The position numbers and the translations under genes are program-made. A stretch of DNA of 64,000 bases, taken from the NCBI GenBank assembly GCA_910586205.1, contig CAJUGD010000007.1, positions 81,418-145,417 of the forward strand, read 5' to 3'. Below, piece by piece: positions 17,096-26,082 of the stretch. Under the pieces are notes generated by a model. It made no database searches, was not told where the DNA came from, and saw only the letters and a program-made list of their open reading frames with translations. The DNA is from an uncultured Lachnospiraceae bacterium (GTDB taxonomy: Bacteria; Bacillota; Clostridia; Lachnospirales; Lachnospiraceae). The first letter of the stretch is position 1. Each line of letters starts with the position of its first letter.

Positions 17096-19339
17096 TTATA
17101 CCCCGATCAAGTCCGCCGCATGATCCAAAGCCTTGATCTCCTTCTCCTCCGGCACCTCCACAGAAGCTCCCTCCGGCAAAGCCGTATAGATCACCATACA
17201 TGCCTCTGAGACTGCATTCGCTTTCACATACTCCAGATCAAACTGCATCAGCTTTTGGCCGCGCTTCACATGATCTCCGTCCTTTACAAGAGGCTCAAAG
17301 CCCTTGCCCTCCAGTTTCACTGTATCAACGCCGATATGCAGCATGAACTCTGTGCCGTCTGCTGTCTTTAAGCCCACTGCATGGCCGGTTGGGAATACAA
17401 ATGCCACATCCAGATCACAAGGCGCAAGCACCTCACCGTTTGTCGGCATTACCATAAACCCGTCCCCAATCATTTTCTGGGCAAAAGTCACATCCGGTGC
17501 ATGTTCAATGGACTCTACCTTTCCGTTAAAGGGGCTGTAAAGAGGGACACGCTTACCAGAATCTGCCTTTTTCCCGCTGCTGCCCTTATCCCTGCCTGCC
17601 TCTGCTGCGTTAGCAGAAGTATCCGGATTTTCTGCTTCCTTGTTCTCCTCCTCATGGTACTCTACATCCGGTGCAGTTGCCATATAGGATACTAAGTCTG
17701 CCTTGATGTTGGGAACTGTCGGTCCATAGATTACCTGAATCCCCTGTCCTTTTTTGATCACGCCTGCTGCCCCGGTCTTTTTTAAGATCCCTTCGCTGAC
17801 CAGTTCCGGCTTGCTGACCGTACATCTGAGACGAGTAATGCAGCAGTCCACATCTACCACATTCTTCTTGCCGCCAAGGCCGTTTAAGATCATCTGGGAA
17901 CGCTCATCCACTGCTCCCTGACCTTCAGCGCCGCCCTGCTTCTTTGCGTTCACATCACTTCTCCGGTACAGCTTTACCTCCTCGCTGTCATCCCGTCCCG
18001 GAGTCTTTAAGTCAAACTTTAAGATCAGGAACCTAAACAAGAAGAAGTATACAGCAAAATATGCCACTCCCACCACAGGAATCCAATACCAGCTCGTCTT
18101 GGCTGCCCCCGGCAGAATGCCAAACATCACCAGGTCAATAATACCGCCGGAAAAGGTCATGCCTACGCCTACATTTAAAATGTGCATCAGCATATAGGCT
18201 GCTCCTGCCAGCACACTGTGAACCCCATACAAAAACGGAGCCACAAAGATAAAGGTAAACTCCAAAGGCTCTGTAATTCCCGTCAGCATAGCTGTGAGAG
18301 CTGCTGATGCCAAAAGACTTCCGGCTGCCTGCTTTTTCTCAGGCTTTGACACCTGATACATGGCAAGAGCTGCCCCTGGCAGTCCAAAAATCATAAACGG
18401 GAACTTTCCTGTCATAAACCGGGTTCCCGGATTCACGCTGAAATGAGCGATCTCTCCCATATGTCCCAACTGAGCAAAGAAAATATTCTGTGCCCCATAG
18501 ACCATCTGTCCTGCCACCTCAAGCTGGCCTCCCACAGCAGTCTGCCAGAAAGGCATATAGAACACATGATGAAGTCCAAAAGGAATCAGGGCCCTCTCAA
18601 TTATTCCATAAATCCAGGTTCCCACATAGCCGGAACTGTTGACTAATGCTCCTAAGCCATAGATTCCATTCTGAATCACCGGCCAGATAAAATACATCAA
18701 AATCCCCACAAAAATATACGCCACACTGCAGACAATGGGCACAAAGCGGGTTCCGCCAAAGAAAGAAAGTACCTGCGGAAGCTGGATTTTATAATACTTA
18801 TTGTGTAATGCTGCCACACCCAGTCCAACAATCACACCGCCGAATACTCCCATCTGCAAAGAAGATATTCCCAAAACCTTGGTCACAGAGCCATCCAGCA
18901 TTCCCACTGTCTGCTCCACAGAACCGACCACACCTGCTAAGGCATTTCCTGCAGCATCCATCATCTCAGGAGCTGTCACCAGTTTACCGGAAAGCACCAA
19001 CAGAGCGTGAATCGCCGTATGCATGATAAAAAATGCAATCACGCTGGCAAGAGCCGCCACTTCCTTTTCCTGTTTTGCCATGCCTACTGCCACACCAATG
19101 GCAAACAGCAAAGGAAGATTCTCAAACACCACATTACCGCAGCTGTTCAGAATGTTGAGAAAACCATTTAACAATGTTCCGGGTCCTAAAATCGCTTCCA
19201 GATGGTAAGCGCTGATCATGGTTGCGTTGGTAAAGGAACCGCCGATTCCCAGCAGAAGGCCTGCCACGGGAAGGATTGCAATCGGAAGCATAAAGGAACG
19301 TCCGACCCGCTGTAATACGCCAAAAATCTTGTCTTTCAT
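17096..19339 (-). CDS. ptsG: PTS glucose-type transporter EIICBA
   Basis: 747 aa. EIIC (about 1-400) has about ten hydrophobic segments starting FMLPIAILPVAGLLLGIGG, with GITEPLEFTFIFVAP. EIIB (about 450-530) carries the phospho-cysteine in DVDCCITRLRC. EIIA (about 600-740) is crr-like with the active histidine in FMLHIGVDTVKL. It imports and phosphorylates glucose or a related sugar using HPr~P. The start was moved to ATG 19337-19339 (MKDKIFGVLQ, AGGG upstream) because the longer reading overlaps the leader terminator. Cotranscribed with licT across a ~100-bp gap. Confidence 0.93.
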   Translation of the reverse strand: MKDKIFGVLQRVGRSFMLPIAILPVAGLLLGIGGSFTNATMISAYHLEAILGPGTLLNGFLNILNSCGNVVFENLPLLFAIGVAVGMAKQEKEVAALASVIAFFIMHTAIHALLVLSGKLVTAPEMMDAAGNALAGVVGSVEQTVGMLDGSVTKVLGISSLQMGVFGGVIVGLGVAALHNKYYKIQLPQVLSFFGGTRFVPIVCSVAYIFVGILMYFIWPVIQNGIYGLGALVNSSGYVGTWIYGIIERALIPFGLHHVFYMPFWQTAVGGQLEVAGQMVYGAQNIFFAQLGHMGEIAHFSVNPGTRFMTGKFPFMIFGLPGAALAMYQVSKPEKKQAAGSLLASAALTAMLTGITEPLEFTFIFVAPFLYGVHSVLAGAAYMLMHILNVGVGMTFSGGIIDLVMFGILPGAAKTSWYWIPVVGVAYFAVYFFLFRFLILKFDLKTPGRDDSEEVKLYRRSDVNAKKQGGAEGQGAVDERSQMILNGLGGKKNVVDVDCCITRLRCTVSKPELVSEGILKKTGAAGVIKKGQGIQVIYGPTVPNIKADLVSYMATAPDVEYHEEENKEAENPDTSANAAEAGRDKGSSGKKADSGKRVPLYSPFNGKVESIEHAPDVTFAQKMIGDGFMVMPTNGEVLAPCDLDVAFVFPTGHAVGLKTADGTEFMLHIGVDTVKLEGKGFEPLVKDGDHVKRGQKLMQFDLEYVKANAVSEACMVIYTALPEGASVEVPEEKEIKALDHAADLIGV

Positions 19340-19393
19340 TTCTTTTCCCTGCTTTCTTTTCAGTTTGTGCGGGCAACCACTGCCCTTATACGG

Positions 19394-19455
19394 CAAAAAG
19401 GCATAAACTCCCCCCTTTCCAACACTATCTGTCCGTATATGGGTAGTTTATGCCT
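19394..19455 (-). terminator. Leader terminator of ptsG
   Basis: Minus strand AGGCATAAACT ... AGTTTATGCCT followed by TTTTTG. The 5' arm overlaps the 3' strand of the upstream RAT, so LicT binding would prevent it forming. Confidence 0.82.
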
Positions 19456-19480
19456 GATAGTACTTTCTTATCAGTAACAC
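19443..19480 (-). promoter_or_regulatory. Ribonucleic antiterminator (RAT) for LicT
   Basis: Minus strand GTGTTACTGATA ... TATCAGGCATAAACTAC. It matches the RAT pattern (TTACTG ... CAGGCAxAAC) and forms a CTGATA/TATCAG stem with internal loops. It overlaps the terminator arm. Confidence 0.72.
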
Positions 19481-19489
19481 ACTAAATTG

Positions 19490-19518
19490 AGTATAGAAGA
19501 AAATGAAGATTTTGTCAA
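19490..19518 (-). promoter_or_regulatory. ptsG-licT promoter
   Basis: Minus strand TTGACA (19513-19518), 17-nt spacer, TATACT (19490-19495), directly upstream of the RAT. Confidence 0.82.
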
Positions 19519-19546
19519 TGACAAAAAATTCTCTATTATCCTCTGT

Positions 19547-21391
19547 TTATCCTTCTGCTCTGCCTTCTCCGAACACCTGTATTGCCGCTTCTTCTTCAAA
19601 CTGTCTGGAATACAAGTCATAATAATATCCTCCTTGGCTGAGAAGCTCCTCATGACTTCCCTGCTCGATGATTCTGCCGTTCTTTACCACCAGAATCAAA
19701 TCCGCCTGCCGGATTGTGGACAGCCGGTGGGCAATCACAAAAGACGTATGCCCTTTCAGCACATGGCCGATTGCCTTTTGAATCAGCTGCTCTGTCTCCG
19801 TGTCAATGGAAGACGTGGCCTCATCCAGCACAAAAATCGCCGGATTTGCCAGAATAGCCCTTGCAAATGAGATCAACTGCTTTTCCCCCACCGACAGCCT
19901 GCCTCCGCTCTCTCCCACATTGCTCTCATAGCCATGCTCTAACCGGGCTGCCACTGCATCTGCCAAAACCTGCCTGGCCGCCTCCTCCACTTCCTGATCC
20001 GAGGCATCCAGACGGCCATACCGGATATTTTCCCGCACAGTTCCGGAGAACAGATGGGGGCTTTGCAGCACATAGCCGATCTGGCTGTGAAGCCATAGCT
20101 GGGATCGTTCCCGATAATCCACCCCGTCAATCAGAATCCTTCCCTCTGTGGGCTCAAAAAACCGCCCCATCAGGTTCACCAAGGTAGACTTGCCTGCTCC
20201 TGTCTCACCCACAATCGCCACATTCATACCTGCAGGTACATGAAGATTAAAATGCTCCAGCACATATTCCTTGCCGTCCGGATACCGGAACGACACATCC
20301 TCAAACACCACGTCTCCCTGGATCCGTTCCCAGTTCTCCTTCTTTGGCGAAAAAGCGTCACCATATTTTTCCGCCGCTTCCTCGCTGTCCTGCACATTAG
20401 GCTTTTGTTCCAGCAGATCCATGACCCGCTCAATATTAGCCTGACAGGAAATCATTTCCGAAAGCAGCTTAGCAAGCTGCTGAATCGGCTCAAAAATAAT
20501 CACAGCATAGGAAATAAACACCGACAGGGTTCCCAACTGCATGATCTCTTTCTGCACCATCCCGCCGCCACGAACCAGCACAATCGCAGATGCAACAGAG
20601 CTGAAAAGAAGAATCACCGGAATATAGACCGCATTCAGCCTGGCCGAACGGCTGGCTGCCCTGTGCATCTGAGATGTTGTCTCAAAAAACGCCTGGTCAT
20701 TGTCCGGTTCAATCCCCATGCTTTTTGATGTCCTGACGCCTGTGATCCCCTCATTGTAGGCGCTGGTAATCTGAGAATTGAGCTTGCGCACCTTACGGTT
20801 CCAGTGAAGGATCCGATTCTGAAAATACACGGTCAGCAAGGCAATACACGGGACAATCATTAAAATAATAAGGGCCAGCCCTGCATCCAAAAGAAACATG
20901 ATCACAAACACACTGGCCACATAAAGAAGCGCCCAGAACATATCCACCAATCCCCAGGCAATCATGGAGGCTATCCGCAGTGTATCGCTCATCACCCTGG
21001 CATGAATATATCCCACCGGCGTAGTGTTGTAATAGGAAAAGGACAGGGTCTGCAAATGCTGAAACTGCGCCCACTTTAAGTCCCGTCCCACATTCATCTC
21101 AATGGTGGTGGCCGCATGTACGGAAAAATACACACTGGCTGTCTGCGCTCCGATCATCAGCACATATACCAGTCCAAAAGGCCAAAGCCCGTCTAAGGTA
21201 TCCTGTGTGATAAAATGGTCAATGGCATAGCTCTGGAACAAAGGCGTCAGCACATCCACTGCTGCCAGAAAAATATTCAGTCCCATGGTAATCAGAAAAT
21301 ATCGTCTGTAAGGCTTAAAAAAGGGCAGCAGTTTTGCCCAAACCTGAAAGCTGAAGGGTTTGTTATATTCCTGTTCCTCATATGCTGCCAT
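19547..21391 (-). CDS. ABC exporter half-transporter, catalytic NBD
   Basis: 614 aa: an N-terminal six-helix membrane domain (about 20-320), then an ATPase domain with Walker A GETGAGKST, signature LSVGEKQ and Walker B IFVLDEATSSIDT, ending with the switch histidine in VIAHRLST. The catalytic glutamate is intact. It lies 27 bp downstream of a second half-transporter, so the two probably form a heterodimer of the BmrCD/TM287-288 class for drugs, lipids or peptides. Start ATG has GAGGAGG 7 nt upstream. Substrate not predictable. Confidence 0.92.
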   Translation of the reverse strand: MAAYEEQEYNKPFSFQVWAKLLPFFKPYRRYFLITMGLNIFLAAVDVLTPLFQSYAIDHFITQDTLDGLWPFGLVYVLMIGAQTASVYFSVHAATTIEMNVGRDLKWAQFQHLQTLSFSYYNTTPVGYIHARVMSDTLRIASMIAWGLVDMFWALLYVASVFVIMFLLDAGLALIILMIVPCIALLTVYFQNRILHWNRKVRKLNSQITSAYNEGITGVRTSKSMGIEPDNDQAFFETTSQMHRAASRSARLNAVYIPVILLFSSVASAIVLVRGGGMVQKEIMQLGTLSVFISYAVIIFEPIQQLAKLLSEMISCQANIERVMDLLEQKPNVQDSEEAAEKYGDAFSPKKENWERIQGDVVFEDVSFRYPDGKEYVLEHFNLHVPAGMNVAIVGETGAGKSTLVNLMGRFFEPTEGRILIDGVDYRERSQLWLHSQIGYVLQSPHLFSGTVRENIRYGRLDASDQEVEEAARQVLADAVAARLEHGYESNVGESGGRLSVGEKQLISFARAILANPAIFVLDEATSSIDTETEQLIQKAIGHVLKGHTSFVIAHRLSTIRQADLILVVKNGRIIEQGSHEELLSQGGYYYDLYSRQFEEEAAIQVFGEGRAEG

Positions 21392-21418
21392 TGTGCACCT
21401 CCTCTGCTGTTTTGGAAA

Positions 21419-23269
21419 TCATGGATCCGCAAAAGCCAGGATGTCTTTCCTGTCATCTGCTCCCATCTGAATTTCATAAATCCTCTGATAAATCCCCTGA
21501 TTCTGAATCAGCTCCTCATGGGTTCCCATTTCTTCCACACGGCCATGATTTAATACCAAGATCTTATCTGCTCCCATTAAGGTTGTAATCCGATGGGAAA
21601 TCAGAATCACCGTGGCTTTCTGCATCCGATCCTTTAATGCCATCCGTATTTTAAAATCCGTCTCCCCATCCACCGCCGAAAGAGAATCATCAAACACCAT
21701 CACCGGCGCCTTTTTAAGCAGCATCCTGGCTATGGCCACCCGCTGACGCTGGCCGCCGGATAAGGTAACGCCCCTCTCCCCTACCAGAGTGTCATAACCA
21801 TCTGCAAAATCCATAATCGCCTCATCCACACAGGCAGTCTGTGCTGCCTTCCGGATATCTTCCAGGGACGCACCTGAAGCTGAGGCAGCAATGTTCTCAC
21901 GGATGGATTTAGAATACAGAAATGGTTCCTGAAGCACCATTCCCACATTCCGGCGGATCCATTCCAAAGGCAGACTGCGAATATCGATTCCCCCGATGGT
22001 AATGCTTCCCTCATAGTCTGTTGGAAAGCATTCCGCGCTGCTGTCTTTCCCATAGGCTATGTTGTCAGAACCTGAACATTCTGTGTTTTTCTCTGTATCC
22101 AACTCATATAAACGTGTCAAGAGCTGTACAATCGTAGACTTCCCGCTTCCGGTGCCTCCCAAAATACCAAAAACCTGGCCCTGAGGAATGGAAAAGGACA
22201 CATCTTCCAACACCTTTTTCCCCTGCTCATAAGCAAAGGACACATGCGAAAAGGCAATATCCATGCTCATTGGAAGCTGCCTTTTCTCTCCTTTCTTCTG
22301 ATACGGCTCCTCTTTTCCTTGAATAATATATCCCACACGTTCAAAGGACACTCCTGCCTTACTCATATCAGAAAGGATTCTTCCCAGCCCCCGGACCGGC
22401 CAAACCAGCACCGTATTATAAGAAGCAAAAGCCACAAATTCCCCCACAGACATATTTCCGTGGACTGCCTCTGCCGCCCCCATAACAATCACTGCCACCA
22501 CCTGCAAACCTGTTATCAGATCCCCTACTCCCCAATAAAGCCCGGATAAGGATCCTAAACGAATCCACATTTTGGCAAAAGCCTCATTTTTCTCCTGAAA
22601 CCGGTCCATCTCAAACCGTTCCCGCCCAAAAGCCCTCACCACCCTTACACCGGTAGCATTCTCCTGTACAACAGTGGACAATTCTCCTTCTGCCTCATCT
22701 GCCTTTATAAAACGTTTGGCAATGAGATGATAAAAAAATGCTGAGTACCCTGCCACAACCGGCATAAACAACAGCACCATTACTGCCAGCCTTCTGTTCA
22801 TTGACAGCATCATGGCAAAAGAGATTCCTACCAGAAATATGGTCCGAAACACCTCCAAAAGCTGCGTAACCACAAAGCTGCGGATCACCTCCACATCAGA
22901 AGTGCACCGCTGGATAATATCCCCAGTCTGATTCTTGTCGTGCCAGCTCATGGGAAGCCTCTGCACATGGGCAAACAAAGAATCCCTCATATTCTTGGCA
23001 AAATTCTCCCCTGCCCGGGCTGTACATGTCCGGCTCACAAACATGGATAATCCTGACAAAGCAGCTATGCCTACAATAGCCAGAGACAAAATCCAAAGAT
23101 GATCCCGCAGATATTCATGCCCTCCTCCCAGCACCTGATCAATGCTGAAACGGAAAATCTGCGGCGTAACTGCGTTCAGGCCGGTGGTTATGAGGGAAGC
23201 AAAAATTGCACATAAAAAATATCTTTTTGAACCATGGAAAAATTTTAAAATTAATTGGATATTATTCAC
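21419..23269 (-). CDS. ABC exporter half-transporter, degenerate-site NBD
   Basis: 616 aa with the same layout: membrane domain, Walker A GGTGSGKST, signature LSGGQRQRVAIARML, Walker B MVFDDSLSAVDG and switch ISHRITT. The Walker-B glutamate is aspartate (VFDDS), the usual mark of the non-catalytic partner in heterodimeric exporters. A ~30-residue low-complexity insertion (about 395-425, acidic, with Cys/Ser) follows the Walker A helix and is unusual. The start is GTG 23267-23269 with AGGAG 10 nt upstream. First of the two exporter genes. Confidence 0.9.
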   Translation of the reverse strand: MNNIQLILKFFHGSKRYFLCAIFASLITTGLNAVTPQIFRFSIDQVLGGGHEYLRDHLWILSLAIVGIAALSGLSMFVSRTCTARAGENFAKNMRDSLFAHVQRLPMSWHDKNQTGDIIQRCTSDVEVIRSFVVTQLLEVFRTIFLVGISFAMMLSMNRRLAVMVLLFMPVVAGYSAFFYHLIAKRFIKADEAEGELSTVVQENATGVRVVRAFGRERFEMDRFQEKNEAFAKMWIRLGSLSGLYWGVGDLITGLQVVAVIVMGAAEAVHGNMSVGEFVAFASYNTVLVWPVRGLGRILSDMSKAGVSFERVGYIIQGKEEPYQKKGEKRQLPMSMDIAFSHVSFAYEQGKKVLEDVSFSIPQGQVFGILGGTGSGKSTIVQLLTRLYELDTEKNTECSGSDNIAYGKDSSAECFPTDYEGSITIGGIDIRSLPLEWIRRNVGMVLQEPFLYSKSIRENIAASASGASLEDIRKAAQTACVDEAIMDFADGYDTLVGERGVTLSGGQRQRVAIARMLLKKAPVMVFDDSLSAVDGETDFKIRMALKDRMQKATVILISHRITTLMGADKILVLNHGRVEEMGTHEELIQNQGIYQRIYEIQMGADDRKDILAFADP

Positions 23270-23286
23270 AAATTTTTTTCTCCTGA

Positions 23287-23394
23287 TTATTCAGTATATT
23301 CTGCAGCAAAGCTTTTTGGAACCTTTTTCTTCTCTTTTATGTTCATTCCTTCTTTAATTTTCCCATGTTTTCTCCTCGCTTCATTTCCTTTCAT
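23287..23394 (-). CDS. Candidate small basic protein (35 aa) upstream of the exporter
   Basis: An open frame from ATG 23392-23394 to TAA 23287-23289 encodes a lysine/arginine-rich peptide (starts MKGNEARRKHGK, ends PKSFAAEYTE). It ends 17 nt before the GTG of the exporter gene. The only Shine-Dalgarno-like sequence (GAGAGAAG) is too close to the ATG, so translation is uncertain. It could be a leader peptide, the tail of a lost regulator, or chance. Confidence 0.28.
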   Translation of the reverse strand: MKGNEARRKHGKIKEGMNIKEKKKVPKSFAAEYTE

Positions 23395-23410
23395 TCTTCT
23401 CTCAAGGCAG

Positions 23411-23443
23411 AAATAAGGGAATCCTTATAATAAAAGATTCCCT
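23411..23443 (-). terminator. Probable terminator of the Rpn-family gene
   Basis: Minus strand AGGGAATC, 12-nt loop, GATTCCCT followed by TATTTC, about 95 nt beyond the stop at 23539. Confidence 0.5.
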
Positions 23444-23538
23444 CTAAAAACTATAATGCGGAAAGGTATATACCCACCCAATCCATGGTGTTAATTCTGT
23501 TGGTGAATATCATCCTTATCAGCAAATGTAATCTCCAT

Positions 23539-24384
23539 TTACAAGATATGATACTCCCTATATAATTCCTGACGATATACTTTATCCGCTCCAATCCGTC
23601 TAATGGCATCATACCGTTTCTCCTGCAGCAGCTTCTGGGTCAGCAGTGCATATCTGTTTTCCCCCTGCTCAATCCCCTGCTCAATCCCCTGCTCAATCCC
23701 TTGCTCAAGTCCTTCTATTCTTCCCTTCTCAATATTCTCCTGGTCACGCATCAGCAACGTCATATATTCCCGCCTCCATTCTCGGTTTTTCTTGGCTCTG
23801 TTCACTTCCTCGTCCAGCTTCCTTACCAGGGCGCTGTCACTTTGCCTTCCTCCCACATAATCTAAAAATGCCTTCAGGCCGCTGTCTATGTCCTCTTTCG
23901 TCCCTTCCGTATTGAGAAACATTTTAATGGCTTCATCCCCCAGCACAATCACATGGTTCTCCCGGCACCGATTCTCAAAAGTGTAGCGGTGCCTCCCTTC
24001 CCCAAATAAATCAAAGGTACAGATAAAGATCACATAGCTTTTCTTTAAGTTCCAGTAGGGTTCCCCCTTATCCAACTCCTGCAAATCGATCATGCTCCCA
24101 TAATAACGGCTTCTCTTGGGGAATTCCTTCGTATCAATCGACTGCATCTCCACGTTGTAGACAGCCCCCTCGTCATCCTTCACATAGAGGTCAAGCCTCA
24201 CGCTCCTGGCATCCTTGTCCTCATCTATGGTCTTTTGCCGTTCCGGGTATTCGATCTTTTGGATAGCAATCCCCAGGATGGTCTCCAAAGTCTCCTTGCA
24301 TAATTCCGGGTTGCCCATGACCTTCCCAAACAGGAAATCATTGGAAAGCCCCAGTTCCTCCCACTCTGTTTTTTTATTTCCCAT
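23539..24384 (-). CDS. Rpn-family PD-(D/E)XK nuclease (recombination-promoting nuclease/putative transposase)
   Basis: 281 aa. The nuclease core spans about residues 10-130: NDFLFGKVMG, VRLDLYVKDDEGAVYNVEMQ (the D...E-x-Q metal-binding strands), RSRYYGSMIDLQELDKGEPY and VIFICTFDLF. These enzymes are DNA endonucleases that stimulate RecA-independent recombination. The C-terminal part has a GIEQ tetrapeptide repeated in tandem (DNA 23665-23712, 12-bp unit), a known length-variable feature of the family. GGGAG is 6 nt before the ATG. A second, broken relative lies at about 57.2-58.1 kb. Confidence 0.88.
   Translation of the reverse strand: MGNKKTEWEELGLSNDFLFGKVMGNPELCKETLETILGIAIQKIEYPERQKTIDEDKDARSVRLDLYVKDDEGAVYNVEMQSIDTKEFPKRSRYYGSMIDLQELDKGEPYWNLKKSYVIFICTFDLFGEGRHRYTFENRCRENHVIVLGDEAIKMFLNTEGTKEDIDSGLKAFLDYVGGRQSDSALVRKLDEEVNRAKKNREWRREYMTLLMRDQENIEKGRIEGLEQGIEQGIEQGIEQGENRYALLTQKLLQEKRYDAIRRIGADKVYRQELYREYHIL
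23665..23712 (-). repeat. 12-bp tandem repeat within the Rpn-family gene
   Basis: CTGCTCAATCCC occurs three times perfectly and once degenerately, encoding the GIEQ-type repeat. The number of units is likely to vary between strains by slippage while keeping the frame. Confidence 0.9.
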
Positions 24385-24626
24385 ATTTTCTCCCTATGTT
24401 GTTCCTTTTTTCATTATAGCATGATTTTATCTTTTTGCAAATAATCCTATTGTCTCTTGTCTGCTTATTTATCACGATCCTTTACTGCTCACACCTAATG
24501 GCTAACCACTCCGCTGAGTTTTACAATGCCATTGCCGCAGGAATTAGCAGCAGGCAATCCCCGTTGCAGTAAGGCTGCGGTACACGACCAAAAGAAGCCT
24601 GGCCAGCCCTTTTAGCCGCCACACGG

Positions 24627-24672
24627 CAAAAAGCCCCAAAACCTTGTAAAATAAAGGTTCCAGGGGCTTTTC
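24627..24672. terminator. Bidirectional terminator
   Basis: AAAAGCCCC and GGGGCTTTT arms with an inner ACCTT/AAGGT stem. Flanking A and T runs allow action on both strands. It lies between tRNA-Leu and the upstream end of the Rpn-family gene. The rest of 24420-24627 shows no convincing gene. Confidence 0.7.
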
Positions 24673-24689
24673 TATACCTGCACAAAACG

Positions 24690-24727
24690 ACGCGAATGTT
24701 GAACTGCTATAGTTCAACATTCGCGCC
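24690..24727 (-). terminator. Long hairpin directly after tRNA-Leu
   Basis: Minus strand GCGCGAATGTTGAACT, 5-nt loop, AGTTCAACATTCGCGT, followed by CGTTTTG. It starts 7 nt beyond the tRNA 3' end and probably terminates or protects the tRNA transcript. Confidence 0.6.
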
Positions 24728-24733
24728 GTAGAC

Positions 24734-24817
24734 TGCGGGAGATGGGACTTGAACCCACACGACCATACAGCCACTAGATCCTTAGTCTAGCCTGTCTGCC
24801 AATTCCAGCACTCCCGC
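24734..24817 (-). tRNA. tRNA-Leu (anticodon AAG)
   Basis: GCGGGAG/CTCCCGC acceptor, TGGCAGACAGGC D-arm, anticodon stem CTAGA/TCTAG with loop CTAAGGA, a long variable arm (class II) and GGGTTCAAGTCCC T-arm. CCA is not encoded. Reads CUU/CUC leucine codons. Confidence 0.93.
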
Positions 24818-24897
24818 GAACTCAGATAGTATAGCATAATTTTCCGATTATGGCAACTACTTTTTTCAAATATAACCATAAAATATAAAAATCACAT

Positions 24898-24936
24898 ACA
24901 AAGTGAAGATACTTTAAAGCAGACAGCATCTTCACT
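24898..24936 (-). terminator. Probable terminator of infC-rpmI-rplT
   Basis: Minus strand AGTGAAGAT, 17-nt loop, ATCTTCACT then TTTG, about 30 nt after the rplT stop. The T-run is short. Confidence 0.45.
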
Positions 24937-24965
24937 CTGCAGCTCATACCGAAAGCCTGTCTTTC

Positions 24966-25322
24966 TTACGCTACTTTGCTCTTAGCCAGCTCAGCCAGCT
25001 TTGCAAATCCTTCTGCGTCGTTGATCGCCATGTCAGACAGAACCTTCCGGTTCATCTCCACGCCTGCCAGCTTTAAGCCATACATAAACCGGCTGTAAGA
25101 CAATCCATTGATTCTGGCTGCTGCATTGATACGGGCAATCCAGAGCTGACGGAACTGCCTCTTTCTCTGCTTCCGGCCTGCATAGGAGCTGGTCAATGCT
25201 CTCATTACAGACTGCTTTGCAACTCTATACTGTTTGGAACGGGCGCCTCTGTAGCCCTTTGCCAGCTTCAGAACTCTATTGTGCTTTTTCTTTGCGTTCA
25301 AACCGCCTTTAATTCTTGCCAT
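24966..25322 (-). CDS. rplT: 50S ribosomal protein L20
   Basis: 118 aa, starting MARIKGGLNAKKKHNRVLKLAKGYRG after conversion of the first residue and containing KQRKRQFRQLWIARINAA and SDMAINDAEGF, all typical of L20. It binds 23S rRNA early in 50S assembly and, in this operon type, represses its own operon through the leader. AGGAGG lies before the ATG. Third gene of the operon. Confidence 0.98.
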   Translation of the reverse strand: MARIKGGLNAKKKHNRVLKLAKGYRGARSKQYRVAKQSVMRALTSSYAGRKQRKRQFRQLWIARINAAARINGLSYSRFMYGLKLAGVEMNRKVLSDMAINDAEGFAKLAELAKSKVA

Positions 25323-25347
25323 CGATTCTTCCTCCTTTTCTCACGCC

Positions 25348-25545
25348 TTACAGGTACGGCAAAATCTTCTTCATCACTTTTGCATTCGTAGCGTCCGTAA
25401 CAATATCTTTGCGAAGATTTCTTTTCCTCTTGGTGGACTTCTTTGTCAGGATATGAGACTTATATGCTTTACTCCTTACCAGCTTGCCAGTACCGGTTTT
25501 CTTAAAACGCTTTGCAGCCGCTTTACTTGTCTTTAACTTAGGCAT
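25348..25545 (-). CDS. rpmI: 50S ribosomal protein L35
   Basis: 65 aa, strongly basic. MPKLKTSKAAAKRFKKTGTG and SHILTKKSTKRKRNLRK match the L35 family across its whole usual length. AGGAGG lies 7 nt before the ATG. It sits between infC and rplT, in the canonical order. Confidence 0.98.
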   Translation of the reverse strand: MPKLKTSKAAAKRFKKTGTGKLVRSKAYKSHILTKKSTKRKRNLRKDIVTDATNAKVMKKILPYL

Positions 25546-25575
25546 GATATTTCCTCCTTAATCTTCACTTTCCGT

Positions 25576-26082
25576 TTACTTTTTTGCAGACAAAAACATA
25601 ACCATGCTTCTTCCTTCAACCTTGGACGGCTTATCGACAACCGCAATATCCTTTAGATTCTCCGCGAAATCATCCAGGATATATCGGGACTTGGACATGT
25701 GCGCCATCTCACGGCCCCGAAAGCGAAGTGTGACCTTGACCTTATCGCCTTTCTCCAGGAACTTCCGCGCTGCGCCCATCTTGGTGTTTAAATCATTGGT
25801 ATCAATGTTAGGGGACAGCCTTACTTCCTTGATCTCGATCACCTTTTGTTTTTTCTTGGCTTCTTTTTCTTTTCTCGCCAGCTCATAACGGTACTTGCCG
25901 TAATCAATGATCTTACAAACCGGCGGCTTTGCCGTCGGCGCAATCTTGACCAGATCCAGCTCTGCTTCCAAAGCCAGCTTAAATGCTTCCTTGGCAGACA
26001 TAATGCCAAGCTGCTGCCCGTCCTCGCCAATCAACCGAACTTCCTTATCTCTGATCTGTTCGTTAATCATTAAATCGCTAAT
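25576..26082 (-). CDS. infC: Translation initiation factor IF-3, AUU start
   Basis: 168 aa. IF-3 N domain (MINEQIRDKEVRLIGEDG, MSAKEAFKLALEAELDLVKI), linker rich in lysine, and C domain (EIRLSPNI-like, GDKVKVTLRFRGREMAH). The best start is ATT at 26080-26082: GGAGGT lies 8 nt upstream (26091-26096), while the ATG four codons later is 20 nt away and an upstream ATG at 26112 has no ribosome binding site. A non-canonical AUU start is the hallmark of infC in many bacteria, letting IF-3 discriminate against its own mRNA. First gene of infC-rpmI-rplT. Confidence 0.94.
   Translation of the reverse strand: MSDLMINEQIRDKEVRLIGEDGQQLGIMSAKEAFKLALEAELDLVKIAPTAKPPVCKIIDYGKYRYELARKEKEAKKKQKVIEIKEVRLSPNIDTNDLNTKMGAARKFLEKGDKVKVTLRFRGREMAHMSKSRYILDDFAENLKDIAVVDKPSKVEGRSMVMFLSAKK

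Noticed and set aside
23665..23712. Short tandem repeats considered as a CRISPR array
   Set aside because: The 12-bp units are contiguous without spacers and encode the GIEQ protein repeat; there are no cas genes.
24544..24774. Minus-strand 76-codon frame overlapping tRNA-Leu
   Set aside because: It overlaps a confident tRNA gene and two hairpins and has no ribosome binding site.
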